Counted from the first letter of the stretch, positions 6,621 through 14,458 are shown. The stretch is 18,835 nucleotides of DNA from an uncultured Porphyromonadaceae bacterium (GCA_947175225.1 CAMWLX010000020.1:1-18835), one strand, 5' to 3'. Notes: generated from the letters alone by a model not told the origin. A program made the numbers and translations.

Positions 6621-7733
6621 ATGAACTACCTAAACTTCAAATATGACGGGGCTGAAGCCAATGTGGCTCTTTTCGACACAGGTCGAAAAGAGGCGCACGC
6701 ATATATAATCCCTACGGCAGGGAAGGATGCCCCCACTCAAATGAGAAGCGTCTGCAAAGCCATGCGCAACTTAATGAGGGATACAGGTATGACTCCTGTA
6801 TTCAAGCGTTGGCTGCTTAGCGATCCGTCGAATCAGCGAACCCTGCTTCCTGAATGTGACGAATGTGCAGTATCTGTACTTGGTCAGTCACCTTTAGACG
6901 GCACAAAGGCGGCTCTTCTTGTGCTATTTGAAGAAGATGCAAGCTTCACAGACTGTGACGGAGGGCTTTGGGAAGACAGCCGGGGTCGTATATGGGTTGG
7001 AGATGGCTACAATGTGTCGACAGGTGATTCTCTGTCAATGACTGTGGCATATCTTGAGCGATTGGCCTACGAGCTAAAGCTCCGTGGCGCTTCGTTGAAA
7101 GACAACTGTCTCCGTACATGGTTTTTTGTGCGAGATATCGACAATAATTATTCGGGTGTAGTGCAAGGACGCAATAGTGTCTTTGCACGCGAAGGTCTCA
7201 CTTGCGATTCCCATTTCATAGCATCAACTGGTATTGAGGGGCAGTGTGCCGAACCAAAACGCCTTGTAGCTTTCAATGCTTTCGCTGACACTGGCGTGAC
7301 ACCTCAGCAAATCACCTACATTTACGGCAAATCACACCTAAATCCGACATATGAATATGGCGTGGCATTCGAGAGGGCTACTGCCGTAGACTATGCCGAT
7401 CGCCGTCACGTATATATTTCCGGAACTGCCAGCATCAACAATAAAGGCGAGATAGTGGCTCCTGGAGATATTAAGGCTCAGGCTCTGAGAATGCTTGAGA
7501 ATATCGGGGTGCTTTTAGCCGAAGGAAATTGCGGATGGGAAGATGTTGCCCACATGACAGTCTACCTCCGCGACATTGCCGACCATCATCTCATTAGCAA
7601 GATGATGGAGGAAAGATTTCCGGGGATACCCAAAGTGATTGTCCTTGCTCCGGTCTGTCGTCCGGGTTGGTTGATCGAAACTGAATGTATGGCTATTAAA
7701 AAGGCCGATAATCCTAGATATGCGGCGTACTGA
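6621..7733 (+). CDS. RidA-fold protein with extended N-terminus
   Basis: This 370-residue protein is about three times the length of a single RidA (YjgF/L-PSP) domain. The C-terminal domain (about 230-360) is recognisably RidA-like: VYISGTASI at 264-272, HMTVYLRD at about 311-318, and CRPGWLIETECMAI at 346-359, with Arg347 at the position of the substrate-binding Arg. Residues about 135-225 include RTWFFVRDID and HFIASTGIEG and look like part of a second, diverged unit; residues 1-110 may be a third. Tandem RidA-fold proteins include chorismatases of the FkbO/Hyg5 type and imine/enamine deaminases, and I cannot decide between them. There is no signal peptide, so it is cytoplasmic. Its last 14 nt overlap the start of the ccsA gene, which suggests coupled translation. 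Confidence 0.75.
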   Translation: MNYLNFKYDGAEANVALFDTGRKEAHAYIIPTAGKDAPTQMRSVCKAMRNLMRDTGMTPVFKRWLLSDPSNQRTLLPECDECAVSVLGQSPLDGTKAALLVLFEEDASFTDCDGGLWEDSRGRIWVGDGYNVSTGDSLSMTVAYLERLAYELKLRGASLKDNCLRTWFFVRDIDNNYSGVVQGRNSVFAREGLTCDSHFIASTGIEGQCAEPKRLVAFNAFADTGVTPQQITYIYGKSHLNPTYEYGVAFERATAVDYADRRHVYISGTASINNKGEIVAPGDIKAQALRMLENIGVLLAEGNCGWEDVAHMTVYLRDIADHHLISKMMEERFPGIPKVIVLAPVCRPGWLIETECMAIKKADNPRYAAY

Positions 7734-9642
7734 GATCATAATATTTGTCTCGGCTATCGTCGTCACCCTGATGATAGGACTCTCATCTCTGCTTCCTGCA
7801 GATATATATTCATCAGTCGGGTGGAAAATTTTATGGATTATCATTGCAGCTGCGATGATAATCGGAATGATAATGGGGCGTCTCTGGCGTAATTGGACCG
7901 CTTTCATCATGCACTTCTCTTTTCTGTGCATGATAGCGGGGGGCTTCTGCAACTCTCTCTTCTCGCGCCATGGGACGCTCCATCTTTTACCTTCTCAGAC
8001 TGTCGACTACTTCGTTTCATCAGATGGTAAAAAGCAGGAGTTGCCCGCCTCCGTAACACTTCTGAACTTTACGCCCGAATATTACCCGGGAATGAATTTT
8101 CCAAAAGATTTCAAGTCAGAACTGCTGACTTCCTCCGGCGATACAATGCATATTTCGATGAATCATATCGGCAAACTGGGTAACTTCCGTTTCTATCAGA
8201 CTTCATATGATGATATTGGAGGCACTGTATTGACTGTGACTTATGATCCGATAGGCATTGCCGTGACCTACATCGGATTCCTGCTCTTTGCCATTAGCGG
8301 AATCCTTTGGTTAGGGCAAATTTACTTTAGATCTCGGAGAAGAAAGAAAACCTTGAAGACTTGCATATTTATCGGATGTTTATGCTTTGGAGTGATTGAT
8401 GCTTCCGCCATCCCTGCTGTCGATGCGAAAATTGCAGATTCGTTAGCGAGCCGCCAGGTACTTTTCAACGGAGAGACAGTATCTTTTGCAAGATTTGCCG
8501 ACCGTCTCACTTATAAGCTGACTGGCAAAGGAAATGTTTCGGGGCTCTCACCGGAAGCTTTCATTGCGTCTCTGATCAAATACAAGGAAGAATGGAGCAA
8601 AGTCCCATTTATTAAAGTGAAGAGCAAGCCTCTGAGAGAAGCCTTATCTATTGAAGGCAAGTATGCAGCCGTAGCTGATTTTTACGATGAAAATGGAGAT
8701 TATATTCCGGAGCATTTGTATAAAGGGGGCTTCGGGCCACTTGATAAAGACATTCTAATACTCGATGAAAAAGTTGCCCTGTTGATAGATTTATGGAAAG
8801 GTGAACTCTTTACCCCCCTAATGGCAGATTCCGATCATATAAGGTCAAATTTTTCTATTAAATCAGAGATTTTTTATTATCAGATCAATCCCCTGCGGAT
8901 AATTTTCATCTGCGCGATACTCTCTGTCGTGCTCATTCTCTTGTCTCCGATATTTAAAAAGAATATCCCGTTATTCCCTTTCATTGCAGCTATCGGAATC
9001 GGAGGGATAAGCTCGTATATATGGCTTTGGTATATATCCGGATCAATCCCAATGTCGAATACTGGCGACATAATGGAATTTGTCGGTATCTGTATGATTT
9101 TGTTGTCAGGAATTATGGCATTGCGCAAAGAATCAAGCTTGCTCGTGGCTCTCGGTATGGCAGCGGCATCATTTTTGCTACTCGTAGCATTGCTTGGAAT
9201 GAAAGATCCTGTCCTTAGTCCGATTATGCCTGTCTTGGCATCCCCTTGGTTGTCAGTGCATGTGTCGCTGGTCATGCTTTCTTATGCCATATTGGGTTTC
9301 ACATTGCCGGTTGCCATCACAGCCCTGTTGATCCCAAATCAACGAAAAGAACTTATATCTCTTGCTCTAAAATTGCTTGCACCGGGGGTATTCTTGCTTG
9401 GAATGGGCATTATCACCGGGGCAATGTGGGCAAATGTATCGTGGGGGCGTTATTGGGCTTGGGATCCGAAGGAGACATGGTCGCTTGTCACTTTTATCCT
9501 CTATTCAATACCTCTTCATAAATACTTTAAGATGCAACGTCTGCCCCTATTCTGCTGCATCTATCTAATATTCGCCTTTTCCTCCATAATTATGACATAC
9601 TTCGGAGTAAATCTCCTCCCCTCCCTTCACGCCTATAATTAA
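7720..9642 (+). CDS. ccsA: Fused ResB-CcsA cytochrome c maturation protein (system II)
   Basis: This 640-residue membrane protein should export heme and ligate it to CxxCH apocytochromes on the outer face of the inner membrane. The N-terminal part is ResB-like: three membrane segments (about 5-25, 33-52, 58-75), a periplasmic stretch and then SYDDIGG...YDPIGIAVTYIGF leading into a further membrane segment at about 178-200. The C-terminal part (about 390-640) is CcsA-like, with the WWD motif WGRYWAWDPKETW at 575-587 and flanking histidines H514, H600 and H637; H65 in the ResB half may also be a heme ligand. The region between has no clear family. It starts inside the RidA-like gene. With two c-type lipoproteins upstream it is the likely, perhaps dedicated, assembly factor, though it could equally serve other cytochromes. 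Confidence 0.92.
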   Translation: MRRTEIIIFVSAIVVTLMIGLSSLLPADIYSSVGWKILWIIIAAAMIIGMIMGRLWRNWTAFIMHFSFLCMIAGGFCNSLFSRHGTLHLLPSQTVDYFVSSDGKKQELPASVTLLNFTPEYYPGMNFPKDFKSELLTSSGDTMHISMNHIGKLGNFRFYQTSYDDIGGTVLTVTYDPIGIAVTYIGFLLFAISGILWLGQIYFRSRRRKKTLKTCIFIGCLCFGVIDASAIPAVDAKIADSLASRQVLFNGETVSFARFADRLTYKLTGKGNVSGLSPEAFIASLIKYKEEWSKVPFIKVKSKPLREALSIEGKYAAVADFYDENGDYIPEHLYKGGFGPLDKDILILDEKVALLIDLWKGELFTPLMADSDHIRSNFSIKSEIFYYQINPLRIIFICAILSVVLILLSPIFKKNIPLFPFIAAIGIGGISSYIWLWYISGSIPMSNTGDIMEFVGICMILLSGIMALRKESSLLVALGMAAASFLLLVALLGMKDPVLSPIMPVLASPWLSVHVSLVMLSYAILGFTLPVAITALLIPNQRKELISLALKLLAPGVFLLGMGIITGAMWANVSWGRYWAWDPKETWSLVTFILYSIPLHKYFKMQRLPLFCCIYLIFAFSSIIMTYFGVNLLPSLHAYN

Positions 9643-9739
9643 CCGCCAAACACTCTTTGCTGCCAATCGAAAACAAAAATACAGACAAGTTCGTTGTATA
9701 GATAAATTAATGAATCAAAAACTCTAAAATAATAACACT

Positions 9740-9991
9740 ATGAACTTCATCTGGTATATCCTTATTGGAATCGCGTCCGGCGCAGTTGCCGGCAAACTTA
9801 TGCGTGGCGGTGGCTTTGGCTGGATCGTCAACCTTATCGTAGGCATCATCGGTGGTGTCCTTGGCGGTTGGCTCTTCGGCCTTCTTGGAATCACCACGAC
9901 AGGTATCATCGGCAGCCTAATCACCTCCGTAGTAGGTGCTATAGTCCTCCTCTGGATAGTTGGCCTCCTAAGCCGCTCCACCCATCATTAA
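9740..9991 (+). CDS. Small GlsB/YeaQ/YmgE-type membrane protein
   Basis: This 83-residue, very hydrophobic, Gly-rich protein has three predicted membrane segments (about 3-20, 27-48, 53-76). The GxxxGxxAGKLMRGGGFG stretch near the N-terminus and the GIIGGVLGGW repeat are typical of the transglycosylase-associated protein family. Members are often stress-induced and their biochemical function is not settled. It is 97 nt after ccsA with no clear promoter of the TAnnTTTG kind. The gene ends just before a convergent terminator. Family call is confident; function is not. Confidence 0.85.
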   Translation: MNFIWYILIGIASGAVAGKLMRGGGFGWIVNLIVGIIGGVLGGWLFGLLGITTTGIIGSLITSVVGAIVLLWIVGLLSRSTHH

Positions 9992-10015
9992 CGAAACCCC
10001 TTTCTTAACATGTCA

Positions 10016-10046
10016 AAGCCTCCAGCCGGTATTCGGCGAGAGGCTT
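10016..10046. terminator. Bidirectional terminator-like hairpin between convergent genes
   Basis: The outer stem is AAGCCTC (10016-10022) with GAGGCTT (10040-10046), and the inner stem is GCCG (10025-10028) with CGGC (10034-10037) around a GTATT loop. A 2x2 internal mismatch separates the stems. It lies between the small membrane protein gene on the plus strand and fructokinase on the minus strand, so it could end both transcripts. The T-runs on either side are weak. Confidence 0.7.
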
Positions 10047-10069
10047 CATAATTTAAAGTAGATAGTTTT

Positions 10070-10948
10070 TTATTCTGTCAGATCGGAGGGAAGCACTGGC
10101 ATCGCTCCTTTCCTGGTGCAGACAAAGGCTGATGTGCACACTGCAATGGAATGTGCCTCTTGCACTGACTTTCCTTTCAGTATGCTTGCAATGAAAGCTG
10201 CTGTGAATGAATCCCCGGCTCCTACTGTATCGGCTACCTCTACCTTCGGTGTTGGCTGGAAAGATACATTACCAGGAGTAAACACGTAGCTACCGTTCAC
10301 GCCACAAGTCAGAATGAGCATCTTCAGATTGTATTTGCCGAGAAGGATCCAGCACTTGTCCTGAAGGTCAATACCGGGATAACCAAACATACGGCTTACT
10401 GTCACTAACTCCTCATCATTGATCTTGAGGATATTGCAACGTTCCATAGAATTTGTGAGGATATCCTTGTTATAGAAACCCTGACGGAGGTTCACGTCAA
10501 ACACTACAAGATTGTCTTCATTCTTTGGCATCGCGTCAAGGAACTTGTTGATTGTTTCACGTGACACAACATTACGCTGAGCCAACGAACCGAAGCAAAC
10601 TGCTTTGGTCTTCTTAGCAAGACCTTCCAAAGCCTCATTGAAAGGAATATTGTCCCATGCTACATTTTCCTTGATATCATAGATTGGAATTCCAGCTTCA
10701 TCAAGCTCTACCTGTACAGTACCCGTTGGATAAGGTACAACTGAGATTAGCTGGTTAAGACCCTTGGATGTGAAATTATCCAGAATCTCCTTGCCAAGAT
10801 GATCATCGCCTACTGCGCTGACTACGCAACTGGGAAGTCCGAACTGAGACACATGATATGCGAAGTTTGCAGGTGCTCCGCCGATTTTTTTTCCTTCCGG
10901 AAGGATGTCCCAGAGGGCCTCACCCATTCCTACTACAACGTCTTTCAT
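10070..10948 (-). CDS. Fructokinase, PfkB family
   Basis: This 292-residue kinase should phosphorylate fructose with ATP to give fructose 6-phosphate in the cytoplasm. It shows the PfkB layout: an N-terminal MGEALWDILPEG segment, the GGAPANFA sugar-binding stretch at 23-30, FDVNLR at about 150-155, and the C-terminal DTVGAGDSF signature at 240-248 with the catalytic Asp246. Its length is normal for the family. It is the last gene of an operon with the MFS transporter and the GH32 enzyme, which supports fructose over other sugars. A heptamer array separates it from the transporter. The same trio is known from fructan-utilizing Bacteroides. Sugar specificity is inferred from context. Confidence 0.9.
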   Translation of the reverse strand: MKDVVVGMGEALWDILPEGKKIGGAPANFAYHVSQFGLPSCVVSAVGDDHLGKEILDNFTSKGLNQLISVVPYPTGTVQVELDEAGIPIYDIKENVAWDNIPFNEALEGLAKKTKAVCFGSLAQRNVVSRETINKFLDAMPKNEDNLVVFDVNLRQGFYNKDILTNSMERCNILKINDEELVTVSRMFGYPGIDLQDKCWILLGKYNLKMLILTCGVNGSYVFTPGNVSFQPTPKVEVADTVGAGDSFTAAFIASILKGKSVQEAHSIAVCTSAFVCTRKGAMPVLPSDLTE

Positions 10949-10970
10949 GATTTATATCTTTTTCAAATTA

Positions 10971-11005
10971 TTCTAAATTCTAAATTCTAAATTCTAAATT
11001 CTCAA
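10971..11005. repeat. Heptamer tandem array TTCTAAA x4 plus variant
   Basis: Four perfect TTCTAAA units and a TTCTCAA variant run without interruption. In the transcript sense (minus strand) this reads TTGAGAA, then TTTAGAA four times, starting inside the TGA stop of the transporter gene. The TTGAGAA unit matches the array after the first porin gene (1582-1616). Confidence 0.9.
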
Positions 11006-12180
11006 TTATTTTTAATCTTAAGCGTATAGAACGCCAGGTAGATCACGCCGAGTGTCATCACAGCCACTGCGCCAGCCACTCCTACTGCATCCTGAGCGAA
11101 ACCCATGCAGAGAGGGAATACCGTGCCTCCGAAAAGACCCATGATCATAAGGCCGGAAACCTCATTCTTCTCATTAGGTTGACGATTAAGAGCCTGTGCG
11201 AACACGACGCTGAAGATATTGGAGTTGCCGAAACCGATGCAGGCGATAGCCGCAAGCACGAGAAACTGGGATGAAGCTATGAAGAGACCTATCATACCGA
11301 GCATCATGCAGAAGACACTGAAGGCGAAGAATGATTTTGCCGACATCTTGGCAAGGATATATGAGCCTAACAGACAGCCACCCGTACGGAAATAGAAGTA
11401 AATCTGAGTGCCTATCACCGCGTCTTCAACACTGAGACCGAATTTTTCTGTCAAGATTTGCGGGGCAAAGGTGTTAGTGCCTACGTCTATACCTACATGA
11501 CACATGATTCCAAGGAAGCAGAGGAGCACAAACGGTATGCGGAGAAGCACTATGCACTCTTTGAAACCAGTCACCTTGTCAGGCTGTTCCTCCTCGATAG
11601 GAGTCGCGCCGAGTGCAGCGATAGAAAGGAGGCAGACAGCTGCAAAGATTGGGAAGACTCCTCTCCAGCCAAGTCCGAACGTAGGCATCATGGCTGCCGC
11701 ACCCCATGCCATCAGATATGGAGCAAGAAGAGAAGCTAATGCCTTTACAAACTGGCCGAAGGTAAGCGTTGATGCCAATCGTGCCGGATTGATGAGCCCT
11801 GAGACGAGAGGGTTGAGCGATGTCTGCATCACTGCGTTGCCAATGCCGAGCAGAGAGAATGCTATAAGCATCGTGTAGTAGCCTTCACCGAAGATTGGGA
11901 TTACGAGAGAGAGCAGAGTGAGAAGCAACGAGAATATCACTGTTTTCTTACGTCCTATCTTGTTCATCAACATGCCTGTAGGCACTGAGAAGATAAGAAA
12001 CCAGAAAAACACGAGAGAGGGTATGAAACCTGCCTGAGCTCCGGAAAGATTGAGGTCTGCTTTTACGAAGTTGGTGGCAGAGCCAACGAGATCAACAAAT
12101 CCCATAGAAAAGAAGCAGAGCATCACTGGGATCAGCTGCATCATCGACGATTTGCGATCGGTTGCAATTGTTTGTGCCAT
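11002..12180 (-). CDS. FucP-like MFS sugar transporter, probably for fructose
   Basis: This 392-residue protein has about twelve hydrophobic segments and the MFS loop 2-3 signature (PTGMLMNKIGRKKT at about 67-80). It belongs with the FucP-type sugar:proton symporters that Bacteroides uses for fucose, glucose or fructose. The gene starts 12 nt after the GH32 stop and precedes the fructokinase gene, so it most likely imports the fructose that GH32 releases in the periplasm. The substrate is inferred from this context, since fucose and glucose carriers look alike. The stop codon lies within a heptamer array. Confidence 0.88.
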   Translation of the reverse strand: MAQTIATDRKSSMMQLIPVMLCFFSMGFVDLVGSATNFVKADLNLSGAQAGFIPSLVFFWFLIFSVPTGMLMNKIGRKKTVIFSLLLTLLSLVIPIFGEGYYTMLIAFSLLGIGNAVMQTSLNPLVSGLINPARLASTLTFGQFVKALASLLAPYLMAWGAAAMMPTFGLGWRGVFPIFAAVCLLSIAALGATPIEEEQPDKVTGFKECIVLLRIPFVLLCFLGIMCHVGIDVGTNTFAPQILTEKFGLSVEDAVIGTQIYFYFRTGGCLLGSYILAKMSAKSFFAFSVFCMMLGMIGLFIASSQFLVLAAIACIGFGNSNIFSVVFAQALNRQPNEKNEVSGLMIMGLFGGTVFPLCMGFAQDAVGVAGAVAVMTLGVIYLAFYTLKIKNN

Positions 12181-12192
12181 AGTCGGGTCGTA

Positions 12193-14034
12193 TTAGTTTT
12201 TCAGTGAGTAAATTTTGAGAGAAGAAATTTTGGCCTTTCCGCCATTAGAAGAAACAGAAAGATTGCTATATGGTTCGACAGGGAATACAAGATTTGTCAT
12301 GACAAACTGTCCGCCGTTGCCAAACACCTCGATGCTTGATTTGTCGACAAATATGCGGAGTGAAATCTTTCCTGCTGTCTCGAATGTCGGAGAGACAGTG
12401 ACAGCGGGGAAATTTTCGCTGAAGTTGACTATTCCGCTTTCACGACGGTCAAACGATAAGGTATGTTTGCTTGCATCATACACCATGTCTACCTTGTTGC
12501 TGGCTTTATTGGAGAGAGAGACCTTCACGTCCTCTCCTGCCCCGGCCTCTATGTCAAGAAGGATCTCGCAGATGCCGTTGTTAGCCGCAGGAAGTGCGAA
12601 GCTTGTAGGATTCTTGCCTGCCTTTACGCTCCCCTTGCTGAGCACGAGTTTGCCGCGCAGTGAGGTGAGCTCGGGAGACGGCGCACTGGAAGCATAGATC
12701 ATGCCGTCAGGACCCTTGAAAAGACCTATCTCGCGAGGCAGTGTGTTGGCGCTGCGGAACTGGGATGTCGGCACGTCGGCAGCATACTGCCAGTTGCTCA
12801 TCCAGCCGATTGCAGTGCGGCGTCCGTCCGGAGCGTCGCTCCAGCTTACGAGCGCATAGTTGTCTTTGCCGAAGTCAAGCCATTTGGTCGGCACTTTTCC
12901 CTGGGCATCGGTATCGGCCTTGAATGTCTTGCCGTCCCAATCTCCTGTGAAGTACTGGATGGCTGATCCTCCGAAGGGTCCACCAGGGTTGATGTTGCAT
13001 ATCAGCACCCATTTCTTTTCGTTTGTGCCTTCTACGGGAAGCTCGAAAAGGTCAGGGCATTCCCACACTCCATCCTGGCATCCTTCTCCTTTGCCGAAAC
13101 CGCTTTGGAGTGTCCAGTTCTTGAGGTCGGGAGAAGTGAAGAAAAGCATCTCATGGTCAAGGGCGTGGGCGAGCACAAGATTCCACTCCCCCGTCTCCTT
13201 GTTCCAGAACATATTCGGGTCGCGAGCCTCGCTCTCAAGGGTGAGGATAGGATTGCCCGGATAGACTGAGAAAGTCATGCCATTGTCTGAGCTGTGGGCA
13301 AGGCTCTGCATCTGGCTTGTTCCGGCTGAAGTGAAAAGTGCTATCACGGCATCCTTGCCGAAGCCTGCTGTCCCCTCGTGGTCGATGACACTGCTTCCGC
13401 TGAAGATGGAGCCGAGTCCGTCAGGGCGTATGGCGATTGGCTCGTGGTTCCAGTTGATGAGGTCTTTCGAAGTGGAATGAGCCCATGTCATGTTCTGCCA
13501 CTTGGATCCGTATGGATTATACTGATAGTAGAGATGCCACACTCCATCCTTGTAGAACATTCCGTTCGGATCATTCATCCAGCCGTAGAGCGGAGCGTGG
13601 TGGAACGCCGGGCGGTACTGCTGCTCATTGTCCTGGATATCGAGAGTTTCCGTAAGGGTGATTCCCTTCCAGCAGGTGTCTTCCTTTGCCTCTCGTACTG
13701 AACTGCGGCTCTGGGGTGTCACTATATCAAAAATCACGTTTTTCCCTTTATATGGAGAAAGGTCGTAAGGCACGAGGAAATCAGTCTTTGACTTGGCAAG
13801 ACGCACATAGATGGTCTCGGCGATCTTGCCGTCGACGAGCACGTTGATGCGTGCATCGTCCATGCTTTCTTGCACGGGAAGCATCAGATATTGATCTCCT
13901 CCAGTCACTCTGACGAGAGTATTGTTGACTCCGAGATGATCTATCTCGAGACCCTCGGCAGCCACTGCCGGGACAGCTGCTGCAATCATTCCAATTGTAG
14001 CCATTGCTGTGATGAATCGTTTGATATTAGTCAT
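12193..14034 (-). CDS. GH32 fructan hydrolase (levanase/inulinase/invertase-like)
   Basis: This 613-residue enzyme should cleave beta-fructosyl linkages and release fructose. It has a signal peptide ending near AVAA (about residue 26) and no lipobox, so it is probably periplasmic. Residues about 27-130 form an extra beta domain often seen before GH32 in Bacteroidetes. The catalytic domain has the nucleophile motif WMNDPNG (152-158, Asp155), RDP at 271-273 (transition-state Asp272) and ECP at 325-327 (acid/base Glu325). A C-terminal beta-sandwich of about 150 residues follows, with SSIEVFGNGG near 575. All three catalytic acids are present. It heads an operon with the transporter and fructokinase. 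Whether it prefers levan, inulin or sucrose cannot be told by eye. Confidence 0.93.
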   Translation of the reverse strand: MTNIKRFITAMATIGMIAAAVPAVAAEGLEIDHLGVNNTLVRVTGGDQYLMLPVQESMDDARINVLVDGKIAETIYVRLAKSKTDFLVPYDLSPYKGKNVIFDIVTPQSRSSVREAKEDTCWKGITLTETLDIQDNEQQYRPAFHHAPLYGWMNDPNGMFYKDGVWHLYYQYNPYGSKWQNMTWAHSTSKDLINWNHEPIAIRPDGLGSIFSGSSVIDHEGTAGFGKDAVIALFTSAGTSQMQSLAHSSDNGMTFSVYPGNPILTLESEARDPNMFWNKETGEWNLVLAHALDHEMLFFTSPDLKNWTLQSGFGKGEGCQDGVWECPDLFELPVEGTNEKKWVLICNINPGGPFGGSAIQYFTGDWDGKTFKADTDAQGKVPTKWLDFGKDNYALVSWSDAPDGRRTAIGWMSNWQYAADVPTSQFRSANTLPREIGLFKGPDGMIYASSAPSPELTSLRGKLVLSKGSVKAGKNPTSFALPAANNGICEILLDIEAGAGEDVKVSLSNKASNKVDMVYDASKHTLSFDRRESGIVNFSENFPAVTVSPTFETAGKISLRIFVDKSSIEVFGNGGQFVMTNLVFPVEPYSNLSVSSNGGKAKISSLKIYSLKN

Positions 14035-14355
14035 ATATAGTATTACTTAATTTATATTCATATTATAACCCCCATAATCTTATAACCCCATAACCCTCGA
14101 CTTTCGCAAGCGAAAGTCGAATTTTTAATGTCGCATCCGGAGGGTGGCTTTTATTGCCGGTCCCTGCCGGATGCATTCGAACCTAAAAAACTTTTTACCT
14201 ACGTGTCTTTCGTCGTATTATCGAACCTAATAACCTAAAATAAAAACCTAAATGTTGTATAACCTAAAAAAATAACCTATCTAATCTTTATAAATGCTAT
14301 CACGTCATATAGTCGAAACTTCGGGAGGAGATGAGGAGTATCGCCTTATCATTTC
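14035..14355 (-). promoter_or_regulatory. Long structured 5' leader of the GH32 operon
   Basis: The promoter at 14363-14393 would give about 320 nt of untranslated RNA before the GH32 start. In it are a 10-bp perfect stem with a 2-nt loop (14098-14119), an 8-bp inverted repeat GCATCCGG/CCGGATGC (14133-14140 and 14167-14174) and several TTAGGTT-type units (between about 14181 and 14280, minus strand). Near the start codon, GGGTTAT-type units recur at about 14064-14097. No known riboswitch is recognised. The leader could act in attenuation or mRNA stability. Confidence 0.5.
14098..14119. repeat. Perfect hairpin CGACTTTCGC-AA-GCGAAAGTCG
   Basis: This is a 10-bp perfect inverted repeat with a 2-nt centre. 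On the plus strand it is followed by AATTTTT like a terminator, but no plus-strand gene precedes it. It is more likely a structure in the GH32 leader RNA or a protein-binding palindrome. Confidence 0.75.
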
Positions 14356-14358
14356 GAC
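14312..14358. repeat. GTCGAAA/TTTCGAC inverted repeat at the GH32 transcript start
   Basis: Seven-bp arms at 14312-14318 and 14352-14358 are separated by 33 nt. The right arm lies at the predicted transcription start on the minus strand, so the pair could fold at the 5' end of the RNA or serve as a regulator site. Confidence 0.45.
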
Positions 14359-14362
14359 GATG

Positions 14363-14393
14363 CAAAACTACAACATTTTCTGAAAATCAACAA
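14363..14393 (-). promoter_or_regulatory. Bacteroidetes-type promoter for the GH32 operon
   Basis: On the minus strand, TTG (complement of 14391-14393) is followed after 20 nt by TAGTTTTG (complement of 14363-14370). This matches the -33/-7 pattern seen for the two promoters in the left half of the window. It is the only good match upstream of GH32. Confidence 0.75.
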
Positions 14394-14401
14394 TAAAAAA
14401 A

Positions 14402-14456
14402 CGTGTATTAAATATGAAATTTGTTGCATTGCACATTTTTTAATACTTAATACACG
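14402..14456. promoter_or_regulatory. Distal inverted repeat upstream of the GH32 promoter
   Basis: CGTGTATTAA (14402-14411) and TTAATACACG (14447-14456) are perfect 10-bp arms whose centres are 45 bp apart. They lie 8 nt beyond the -33 box on the upstream side. This placement suits an activator that binds two half-sites, such as a sugar-responsive sensor-regulator, but no such gene is in the window. Confidence 0.5.
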
Positions 14457-14458
14457 GT

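Noticed and set aside
14098..14130. Hairpin plus AATTTTT as a plus-strand terminator.
   Set aside because: No plus-strand gene precedes it; the only nearby upstream gene is on the other strand, so a role in the GH32 leader is more likely.
14181..14280. TTAGGTT units in the GH32 leader as DtxR/IdeR iron boxes.
   Set aside because: They are tandem half-sites without the symmetric TTAGGTTAGCCTAACCTAA form, lie downstream of the promoter, and precede a sugar operon. Simple repeats explain them better.
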